This document shows, in pieces, positions 1-5,813 of a stretch of DNA of 11,054 nucleotides. The stretch spans positions 1 to 11,054 of the forward strand of contig DASQNO010000072.1 in NCBI GenBank assembly GCA_035644935.1, in the 5' to 3' direction. The stretch comes from CADCVW01 sp035644935 (GTDB lineage: Bacteria; Pseudomonadota; Alphaproteobacteria; Sphingomonadales; Sphingomonadaceae). Each line of letters opens with the position of its first letter. Positions within the stretch are counted from its first letter, which is position 1. Position numbers and translations under genes: made by a program. The notes under the pieces were generated by a model. The model searched no databases and was not told the origin of the DNA. It saw only the letters and a program-made list of their open reading frames with translations.

Positions 1-756
1 TGGTCGGAAGACCTGGCGACGTTCGTCGTCAACGCGCTGCAGCCCGCCACCGTGTCGCGCGTGATGATCGACGAGGAGGAAAGCCGCATCGAGGTCGTCG
101 TGCCCGACGACCAGCTGTCGCTCGCTATCGGGCGGCGCGGGCAGAATGTGCGGCTGGCCTCGCAGCTGACCGCGTCGGCGATCGACATCATGACCGAGGC
201 TGATTCGTCCGAGAAGCGGCAGCGCGAGTTCGTGGAGCGTTCCGAGCTGTTCCAGAAGGAGCTGGATGTCGACGAGACGCTGGCGCAGCTGCTCGTCGCC
301 GAAGGGTTCACCAGTCTGGAGGAAGCGGCGTACGTGGACGTCAGCGAAATCGCCGGCATCGAGGGGCTCGACGAAGAGACCGCGGTCGAGCTGCAGAGCC
401 GCGCGGTGGAGGCGCTGGAGCGCCGCGAGGACGCCAATCGCGAGCTTCGCCGCGGCATGGAAGTCGAGGACGCGCTGGCCGAACTGCCGCACCTTAACGA
501 GGCGATGCTGGTGACGCTGGGCAAGGCGGGCATCAAGACGCTGGACGACCTCGCCGACCTGGCGACGGACGAGCTGATCCAGAAGAAGCGCATCGAACCC
601 CGCCGCCGCCAGGCGCCCGGGCCGGAGGACAAAGGCGGGATCCTGGCCGAGTACAATCTGTCCGAAGATCAGGGCAACGAGATCATCATGGCGGCGCGCG
701 CGCATTGGTTCGAAGACGAGCCGGCGGAGGTCGCGGATGCGGGCGAAGGGCAATGA
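1..756 (+). CDS. nusA: Transcription termination/antitermination factor NusA, C-terminal part
   Basis: The frame is open from base 1, so the 5' part (NTD, S1, KH1) lies outside the window; 251 codons are visible. NusA binds RNA polymerase and nascent RNA and modulates pausing, termination and antitermination. The fragment starts at the end of KH1/start of KH2 (NALQPATVSRVMIDEE). It carries the KH2 loop GRRG at fragment residues 44-47 within AIGRRGQNVRLASQL, which is close to the E. coli sequence. Two acidic helix-hairpin-helix repeats follow at about residues 84-140 and 153-237; in E. coli NusA such repeats contact the alpha C-terminal domain and NusG. The tail is acidic and ends in TGA at 754-756. 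It heads the conserved nusA-ylxR-infB cluster. An internal GTG at 52 is not the real start, because homology continues upstream of it. Confidence 0.97.
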   Translation, partial: WSEDLATFVVNALQPATVSRVMIDEEESRIEVVVPDDQLSLAIGRRGQNVRLASQLTASAIDIMTEADSSEKRQREFVERSELFQKELDVDETLAQLLVAEGFTSLEEAAYVDVSEIAGIEGLDEETAVELQSRAVEALERREDANRELRRGMEVEDALAELPHLNEAMLVTLGKAGIKTLDDLADLATDELIQKKRIEPRRRQAPGPEDKGGILAEYNLSEDQGNEIIMAARAHWFEDEPAEVADAGEGQ

Positions 757-1585
757 TGGCGGCGTGACAGCCGAAAGCCCCTCCTCTTCAGGGGAGGGGT
801 CGGGGTGGGGCGGTACAGACGGTGACCACCGGCTGCCTCCACAAACACAGGCCCCACCCCCAGCCCCTCCCCTGAAGGGGAGGGGAGCTCATGTGCCAGA
901 GCGCACGTGCATCCTGACGCGCAAGCAGGGCACGCGTGACAGCCTGATCCGGCTGGCGCTGGGCCCGGACGGGCAGGTCGGGCCGGACGTCCGCGCGCGG
1001 GCGCCGGGGCGGGGCGCTTGGATCGGGGTGACGCAAGCGGAACTCGCGGCGGCGCAGGCCAAGGGCAAGCTCAAGGGCGCGCTGTCGCGGGCGTTCAAGA
1101 CGGGCGAGCTGGCAATTCCGGACGATCTGCCGGCGCGCACGGAAGCGGCGTTGCGGCAGACATTGCTTGATCGGCTCGGGCTGGAATCGCGGTCGGGAAC
1201 GCTGCTGACGGGCAGCGACAAGATCGAGGAAGCGGCGCGGCGCGGGAGCGTCGGACTGCTGCTTCATGCCCGGGACGCGGGGGGCGTCGGCAACCGCCGG
1301 CTCGACCAGGCTTGGCGCGTCGGCAGCGACGAAGAAGGCGGCACAAGGCGGGGTCTGGTACTGCCGATCGACCGCGCCATATTGAGCGTGGCGCTTGGCC
1401 GCGAGAATGTGGTACATATCGCCCTGACAGACTCGGCCGCCGCGGGGCGCGTGACATACGCGCTCGATCGGTGGCTGGGCTTCATCGGCCCCGAATGTGA
1501 GCCTAGCCCCGGCGGTTATGACGCCGAGGCAGGCTCGTTGAACGCCCACCGGCGTGGGGCCGCGACGACGAACGAAGGATTTTGA
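737..1585 (+). CDS. ylxR: YlxR/RnpM (DUF448) RNA-binding protein with L7Ae-like C-terminal half
   Basis: From position 893 the protein reads VPERTCILTRKQGTRDSLIRL, the hallmark of the YlxR (DUF448) family. It then has the GRGAWIG motif (about 1006-1026). The second half (about 1150-1450, LLDRLGLESRSGTLLTGSDKIEEAARRG-type) resembles the L7Ae/YlxQ fold that is fused to YlxR in alphaproteobacteria. YlxR of Bacillus has been described as an RNase P modulator (RnpM); the role here is inferred. The start is uncertain. ATG 737 has a good Shine-Dalgarno (ggagg, 726-730, spacing 6) and overlaps nusA by 20 bases, giving 282 residues. GTG 764 is possible. GTG 893 (230 residues) has aggggag at 881-887, supplied by a palindromic repeat. 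If 737 is right, a pair of palindromic repeats (778-887) is translated as a Gly/Ser/Pro-rich N-terminal insert. The TGA at 1583-1585 abuts the infB start. Confidence 0.9.
   Translation: MRAKGNDGGVTAESPSSSGEGSGWGGTDGDHRLPPQTQAPPPAPPLKGRGAHVPERTCILTRKQGTRDSLIRLALGPDGQVGPDVRARAPGRGAWIGVTQAELAAAQAKGKLKGALSRAFKTGELAIPDDLPARTEAALRQTLLDRLGLESRSGTLLTGSDKIEEAARRGSVGLLLHARDAGGVGNRRLDQAWRVGSDEEGGTRRGLVLPIDRAILSVALGRENVVHIALTDSAAAGRVTYALDRWLGFIGPECEPSPGGYDAEAGSLNAHRRGAATTNEGF
778..811. repeat. Palindromic repeat copy 1 (tail to the right)
   Basis: The left arm cccctcctc (778-786), loop ttca (787-790) and right arm ggggagggg (791-799) make a 9-bp stem with one T-G wobble. The tail tcggggtggggc (800-811) follows. 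This is the reverse orientation of copy 2. It lies inside the 5' end of ylxR, where it would be read as SPSSSGEGSGWGG if translation starts at 737. Confidence 0.85.
850..887. repeat. Palindromic repeat copy 2 (tail to the left)
   Basis: The tail ggccccacccccag comes first (850-863), then arm cccctcccc (864-872), loop tgaa (873-876) and arm ggggagggg (877-885), a perfect 9-bp stem. It is inverted relative to copy 1, with the two tails facing each other across about 38 bases. The right arm and following bases (aggggag, 881-887) are also a plausible Shine-Dalgarno for the alternative GTG start at 893. If that start is used, the hairpin would hide it. Confidence 0.85.
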
Positions 1586-4105
1586 GTGAGCGAAACGTCC
1601 GACAAGCCGAAGCTGGGAACGCGCTCGCCGTTGGGCGTCAAGCGCACGGTTGAAACCGGCCAGGTCAAGCAGAGCTTCAGCCACGGGCGGTCGAACACCG
1701 TCGTCGTGGAGGTCAAGAAGCGCCGCATCCTGGGCCCGGCCGGCGCGGCGCCGGCCGCTGAGGCGCCCGCGCCCGTCGTGGAGGCCGCGCCGCCCCCTCC
1801 CCCGCCGGCTGCCGCTCCGGTCGCGCGCACTGCGGCCCCGCCGACGCGCTCCCCGTCCGCGGGCAACGACATGCTGTCGCGGCGCGAGGCGCAGGAAAAA
1901 CTGTTCCGCGAGGCCGAAGAGGCGCGCATGGCGGCGATGGAGGAAGCGCGACGCAGCGACGCGCGCCTCGCCGCGCAGGCGGCGGAAGAAGCCAACAAGC
2001 GCACGCAGGAAGAGGCGCGTGCGCCCGAGCCCACGCCTGCGGCCGAGACCCCCGCCACGCCGGCGGTCGAAGAGCCGGCGGCCGCGCCCGCGACCGCCGA
2101 GGCTCCCGCCGCACCCGCGGCCGAGGAGGAGTCCAAGGCCGCGACGCGCAAGATGGGCGTGTTCACCCCCGTCAAGCGCCCGGAACTGGCGCGCGTCGTG
2201 CGCAATCGCGACGATCGCCGCCATGCGGGCAAGCTGACCGTGACCAAGGCCCTGTCCGACGAGGACGACAGCCGCGCCCGTTCGCTGGCGGCGTTGAAGC
2301 GCGCGCGCGAGAAGCAGAAGCTGTCCGCCAAGGGAACCCGATCGGCCAAGCAGGTGCGCGACGTCGACGTGCCCGAGACGATCACCGTGCAGGAACTCGC
2401 CAAGCGCATGGGCGAGCGCAGTGGCGATCTCGTCAAGGCGCTGTTCAAGCTCGGAACGCCGATGGCGACCACCGACACGATGGACCAGGACACCGCCGAG
2501 CTGATCGTCGAGGAGTTCGGCCACCGGATGAACCGCGTGTCGGACAGCGACGTCGAGATCGACGTCGAGGCGGACGTGGATTCGCTGGAGTCGCAGCAGC
2601 CGCGGCCGCCGGTGGTTACGATCATGGGCCATGTCGACCACGGCAAGACCTCGCTGCTGGACGCGATCCGCGGCGCCAATGTCGTGTCCGGCGAGGCCGG
2701 CGGCATCACGCAGCATATCGGGGCGTACCAGGTGTCGGTGCCCAGCGGCGATAAGATTACCTTCCTCGACACGCCGGGCCACGAGGCGTTCAGCCAGATG
2801 CGCATGCGCGGGGCGGACGTGACGGATATTGTCGTGCTGGTGGTGGCGGCCGACGACGGCCTGCGCCCGCAGACGATCGAGGCGATCCAGCACACCAAAG
2901 CGGCGGGCGTGCCGATGATCGTGGCGATCAACAAGATCGACAAGCCGGGCGCCAATCCGCAAAAGGTCCGCGAAGACCTGCTGCAGCACGAGGTCATCGT
3001 CGAGGCGATGTCCGGCGACGTCCAGGACGTCGAAGTTTCCGCGCTGAACAAGACCAATCTCGATGGTCTGCTCGAGGCGATCAACAACCAGGCCGAGCTG
3101 CTCGAGCTTACCGCCAATCCCGACCGCACGGCCGAGGCGACGGTGATCGAGGCGCGGCTCGACAAGGGCCGCGGCCCGCTCGCGACGGTGCTCGTCGAGC
3201 GCGGAACGCTCAAGGTCGGCGACATCTTCGTGGTCGGCTCGCAAAGCGGCAAGGTCCGGGCGATGCTGGACGACAAGGGCAAGCAGGTGAAGACCGCCGG
3301 CCCATCGACCCCGGTCGAGGTGCTCGGCCTGTCGGGCGTACCGTCCGCGGGCGATCCCTTCTCGGTGGTCGAGAACGAGGCGCGCGCCCGCGAGGTCGCG
3401 GCCTATCGCGCGCAGCTCGCCACCGGCAAGCGCACCGTGTCGACCATGACCAGCGTCGAGAACATGTTCTCGGCAATGAAGGACAAGCAGGCGATCGAGT
3501 TCCCGATCGTGGTCAAGGCGGACGTCGGCGGATCGGTCGAGGCGATCGTCGGTGCGATCAACCGCATTTCCACCGCCGACATCAAGGCGCGCGTGCTGCA
3601 TTCCGGTGTCGGCGGCATCACCGAGAGCGACGTCACGCTGGCGCAGGCTTCCGGTGCGCCGATCATCGGCTTTAACGTCCGGCCCAACGCCAAGGCGCGC
3701 GAGATCGCCGAGCGCGGCAGGGTGGAGATGCGTTATTACGATGTGATCTATCACCTGACCGACTGGGTGAAGGGCGCGATGGCCGGGCAGCTCGGCCCCG
3801 AGATGATCGAAACGGTGGTCGGCCGCGCCGAGGTCCGCGAGGTCTTCTCCGCTGGCAAGCACGGCAAGGCGGCGGGTCTGCTCGTCACCGAGGGCGTCAT
3901 GCGCAAGGCGCTGCGCGCGCGCATCACGCGGGCGGACGTCATTATCTACAACGGCGCGATCGCCTCGCTTCGCCGGTTCAAGGACGATGTGGCGGAGGTT
4001 CGCGCAGGGCTCGAGTGCGGCGTGACGTTTGAGAACATGACGGATCTCAAGGCAGGTGACTTCCTCGAAACCTACGAAGTCGAGGAGCGCGAACGGACGC
4101 TTTAG
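1586..4105 (+). CDS. infB: Translation initiation factor IF-2
   Basis: This GTPase brings initiator fMet-tRNA to the 30S subunit and promotes subunit joining. The length of 839 residues is normal for alphaproteobacteria. The order is: IF2-associated N-terminal segment (about 8-45, KRTVETGQVKQSF); a low-complexity Ala/Pro/Glu linker with a charged, probably coiled-coil stretch (about 50-190); the IF2_N domain (about 262-313); and the G domain with G1 GHVDHGKT (348-355), G3 DTPGH (395-399), G4 NKID (449-452) and G5 SAL (485-487). A beta-barrel domain II (about 513-600), C1 (about 630-730) and the C-terminal tRNA-binding C2 (about 741-835) follow. The GTG start is supported by aagga at 1575-1579 (spacing 6) and by direct contact with the ylxR stop. 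TAG ends it at 4103-4105. Confidence 0.98.
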   Translation: MSETSDKPKLGTRSPLGVKRTVETGQVKQSFSHGRSNTVVVEVKKRRILGPAGAAPAAEAPAPVVEAAPPPPPPAAAPVARTAAPPTRSPSAGNDMLSRREAQEKLFREAEEARMAAMEEARRSDARLAAQAAEEANKRTQEEARAPEPTPAAETPATPAVEEPAAAPATAEAPAAPAAEEESKAATRKMGVFTPVKRPELARVVRNRDDRRHAGKLTVTKALSDEDDSRARSLAALKRAREKQKLSAKGTRSAKQVRDVDVPETITVQELAKRMGERSGDLVKALFKLGTPMATTDTMDQDTAELIVEEFGHRMNRVSDSDVEIDVEADVDSLESQQPRPPVVTIMGHVDHGKTSLLDAIRGANVVSGEAGGITQHIGAYQVSVPSGDKITFLDTPGHEAFSQMRMRGADVTDIVVLVVAADDGLRPQTIEAIQHTKAAGVPMIVAINKIDKPGANPQKVREDLLQHEVIVEAMSGDVQDVEVSALNKTNLDGLLEAINNQAELLELTANPDRTAEATVIEARLDKGRGPLATVLVERGTLKVGDIFVVGSQSGKVRAMLDDKGKQVKTAGPSTPVEVLGLSGVPSAGDPFSVVENEARAREVAAYRAQLATGKRTVSTMTSVENMFSAMKDKQAIEFPIVVKADVGGSVEAIVGAINRISTADIKARVLHSGVGGITESDVTLAQASGAPIIGFNVRPNAKAREIAERGRVEMRYYDVIYHLTDWVKGAMAGQLGPEMIETVVGRAEVREVFSAGKHGKAAGLLVTEGVMRKALRARITRADVIIYNGAIASLRRFKDDVAEVRAGLECGVTFENMTDLKAGDFLETYEVEERERTL

Positions 4106-4109
4106 TTCT

Positions 4110-4134
4110 CGCCCGCAAGTGGTACTTGCGGGCG
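4110..4134 (+). other. Hairpin between infB and rbfA with aagtggtactt top
   Basis: The arms cgcccgcaag (4110-4119) and cttgcgggcg (4125-4134) form a perfect 10-bp stem with loop tggta. It starts 4 bases after the infB stop and ends 22 bases before the rbfA start. No T-run follows (next bases gttcccc), so it is not a canonical intrinsic terminator. It could be an attenuating or RNA-stabilising/processing structure. Its top, aagtggtactt, recurs exactly in the hairpin after pnp (9633-9657). Confidence 0.8.
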
Positions 4135-4156
4135 GTTCCCCGTTCGGGTTCAACCG

Positions 4157-4570
4157 ATGCGAAATACCGAAACACCCGAAGGCCGCTCCGTTCGCCTGCT
4201 ACGCGTGGGCGAGCAGATGCGGCACGTACTGTCCGACATCCTGATGCGCGGCGACGTGCACGACGAGGTGCTGGCCTCGCACCCGGTGTCGGTGACGGAG
4301 GTGCGCATGTCGCCCGATCTTCGCCATGCGACCGTGTTCGTGAAGCCGCTGCTGGGGCAGGACGAGGAGGCGGTGCTGACCGCCTTGCGCCAGAACACCG
4401 CCTATCTGCAGCGCGAGGCCGCGCACCGGGTGCGGATGAAATATGCCGCCAAGCTGAAGTTTCGCGCGGACGAAAGCTTCGACACGGGCACGCATATCGA
4501 CGCGCTGCTGCGCGACAAGCACGTGGCGCAGGATCTCGATAGCGTTGACGATACTAACGGTAAGACGTAG
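4157..4570 (+). CDS. rbfA: 30S ribosome-binding factor A
   Basis: RbfA is a small KH-type protein that binds the immature 30S subunit and assists 16S rRNA 5'-end maturation and cold adaptation. The 137-residue product shows the family pattern. RVGEQMRHVLSDILMRG is near the N-terminus, EVRMSPDLRHATVFVKPL in the middle (about 47-65), and the YLQREAAHRVRMKYAAKLKF region leads to the conserved F-x-x-D-E-S-F motif (about 101-107). The start ATG 4157 has no strong Shine-Dalgarno. It lies 51 bases after infB, behind a 10-bp hairpin that could influence its expression. Its last codons overlap a palindrome proposed as the vapBC operator, and TAG at 4568-4570 ends it. Confidence 0.96.
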   Translation: MRNTETPEGRSVRLLRVGEQMRHVLSDILMRGDVHDEVLASHPVSVTEVRMSPDLRHATVFVKPLLGQDEEAVLTALRQNTAYLQREAAHRVRMKYAAKLKFRADESFDTGTHIDALLRDKHVAQDLDSVDDTNGKT

Positions 4571-4573
4571 CTT
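4545..4573 (+). promoter_or_regulatory. Possible vapBC promoter inside the rbfA 3' end
   Basis: A ttgacg hexamer (4545-4550) resembles a sigma-70 -35 box. Seventeen bases downstream is tagctt (4568-4573), a poor -10 (three of six matches to the consensus). The location, just before a toxin-antitoxin pair and overlapping an inverted repeat, favours the idea. The -10 match is weak, so this is a tentative call. Confidence 0.3.
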
Positions 4574-4576
4574 ACC
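4559..4576. promoter_or_regulatory. Inverted repeat, likely VapB operator
   Basis: ggtaag (4559-4564), six bases, then cttacc (4571-4576) form a perfect inverted repeat. It overlaps the rbfA stop codon and ends 3 bases before the vapB ATG. AbrB-fold antitoxins commonly repress their own promoter by binding such palindromes, so this is a reasonable operator. The same bases could also fold as a hairpin in the mRNA over the vapB ribosome-binding region, where no good Shine-Dalgarno is seen. Confidence 0.5.
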
Positions 4577-4579
4577 AAC

Positions 4580-4846
4580 ATGAGCAACCAGACCAGACTT
4601 TCGGCAAAAGGCCAGGTGGTCATCCCCAAGGACGTGCGCGATGCGCTTCGGTGGACGCCGGGGCTCGAGCTGTCGATCATCCGCTCGGGCGACCGCTTGA
4701 TCCTGGAGCCCCGCCGAGCCCCGCGCGAGCGCATCACCTACGAGGAGTTTCGCCGACGGGTGCCCCGCCATGAAGGCCCGGCCGCGACGATCGAGGACAT
4801 GAACCGGGCGGTGGACCGCATGTTCGCGGAGCGCGGGCGCCTTTGA
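4580..4846 (+). CDS. vapB: AbrB/MazE-family antitoxin, VapB-type
   Basis: The 88-residue protein has a textbook SpoVT-AbrB DNA-binding domain at residues 4-45: QTRLSAKGQVVIPKDVRDAL, then W-T-P-G and GDRLILEP. The C-terminal 40 residues (ITYEEFRRRVPRHEG onward, ending in a charged amphipathic stretch MNRAVDRMFAERG) fit the segment by which such antitoxins wrap and block the PIN-domain toxin. It begins 9 bases after rbfA. Its TGA (4844-4846) overlaps the TTG start of the toxin gene, the usual translationally coupled antitoxin-first order. It probably represses its own transcription through the inverted repeat at 4559-4576. Confidence 0.88.
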   Translation: MSNQTRLSAKGQVVIPKDVRDALRWTPGLELSIIRSGDRLILEPRRAPRERITYEEFRRRVPRHEGPAATIEDMNRAVDRMFAERGRL

Positions 4847-5235
4847 AGGCCGTCGACAGCAACGTTCTGCTTCGCCTGATCACAGCCGACGATCCGCCCC
4901 AGGAGGCGATCGCGCGTGCGTTGATCGCCGAGCACGACATTTTCGTTTCGCTCACCTCCGTTCTGGAAACGGAATCGGTGTTGCGCAGCTTCTATCGCTG
5001 GTCGCGAGAGCGGATCGCGGACGCGCTCGGCAGTCTCGACGGCTTTGAGAATATCCAGCTGGAACGTGCCGACCAGCTGCTCTGGGCCGTTGAGCGAATG
5101 CGTGTGGGGGCCGACTTCGCCGACATGATCCACATCGTGGCGGCCGGCGATGCGACCGTCTTCGCGACCTTCGACACGAACATCGAACGGGACGCGGGTG
5201 TCGACAGCCCGCGGCCGGTTCAGACGCTCCGCTGA
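4843..5235 (+). CDS. vapC: PIN-domain ribonuclease toxin, VapC-type
   Basis: PIN-domain toxins are metal-dependent RNases that cut tRNA or rRNA when freed from their antitoxin. The 130-residue product begins MKAVDSNVLLRLI, with the first catalytic Asp at D5. The second acidic site is in SVLETESVLRSFY (E42/E44). The third is in ADFADMIHI (D91/D94), and TFDTNIERDAG gives D111. All four expected acidic positions are present, so the toxin looks active. The TTG start at 4843 is chosen because it overlaps the antitoxin TGA and puts D5 in the expected place. The stop TGA (5233-5235) shares one base with the tdk ATG. The target RNA cannot be read from the sequence. Confidence 0.88.
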   Translation: MKAVDSNVLLRLITADDPPQEAIARALIAEHDIFVSLTSVLETESVLRSFYRWSRERIADALGSLDGFENIQLERADQLLWAVERMRVGADFADMIHIVAAGDATVFATFDTNIERDAGVDSPRPVQTLR

Positions 5236-5813
5236 TGGCCAAGCTCTATTTCTACTACGCGTCGATGAACGCGGGAAAGTCGACCACGCTCCTCCAGGCC
5301 GACTTCAACTATCGCGAGCGCGGCATGGCGACGATGTTGTGGACCGCCGGGATTGATGATCGCGCCGCGTCGGGCACTATTGCATCCCGCATCGGGCTCC
5401 GTGCGCCGGCGGTGCCGTTCGAGCCCGCGACCGACGTGCACCGGGCGATCACCAAGCGGCATGCGGACGTTCCTCTGAGCTGCGTTCTGGTGGACGAAGC
5501 GCAGTTTCTGACGCGCGAGCAGGTCTTTCAACTCGCGCGCGTATGCGACGAGCTTCGGGTGCCGGTCCTCTGCTATGGCCTTCGCACCGACTTCCGGGCC
5601 GAGTTGTTCGAAGGCAGCCGCCACCTGCTGGCGATTGCCGACGTGCTCGTGGAGCTAAAGGCCGTTTGCGAATGCGGGGCCAAGGCGACGATGAACTTGC
5701 GCGTCGACGAGACGGGAGAGGCGGTTCGCGACGGCGCCCAGACGGAGATCGGCGGCAACGACCGTTATGTCGCGCTGTGCCGGCGGCATTTCATGGAGCG
5801 GTCCGGCGTCTGA
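5235..5813 (+). CDS. tdk: Thymidine kinase, type II
   Basis: This enzyme phosphorylates thymidine to dTMP with ATP in the pyrimidine salvage pathway. The 192-residue protein follows E. coli Tdk closely. The Walker A is ASMNAGKST (residues 9-17), followed by LLQADFNYRERGM. The Walker B-like VDEAQFL has the catalytic base at E88. LCYGLRTDFRAELF follows, and the zinc ligands are C145 and C147 in CECG plus C182 and H185 in CRRHF. It is slightly shorter than E. coli Tdk (205) at the C-terminus but keeps all active-site motifs. The start ATG overlaps the vapC stop (TGATG) without an obvious Shine-Dalgarno, suggesting translational coupling. Its position between rbfA and truB is unusual. Confidence 0.96.
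   Translation: MAKLYFYYASMNAGKSTTLLQADFNYRERGMATMLWTAGIDDRAASGTIASRIGLRAPAVPFEPATDVHRAITKRHADVPLSCVLVDEAQFLTREQVFQLARVCDELRVPVLCYGLRTDFRAELFEGSRHLLAIADVLVELKAVCECGAKATMNLRVDETGEAVRDGAQTEIGGNDRYVALCRRHFMERSGV

Noticed and set aside
788..4153. A 1121-codon open frame on the minus strand opposite ylxR and infB
   Set aside because: It is antisense to clear, fully matched housekeeping genes. Its Arg/His/Leu-rich composition is what GC-rich codon bias produces on the opposite strand, and no domain is recognisable.
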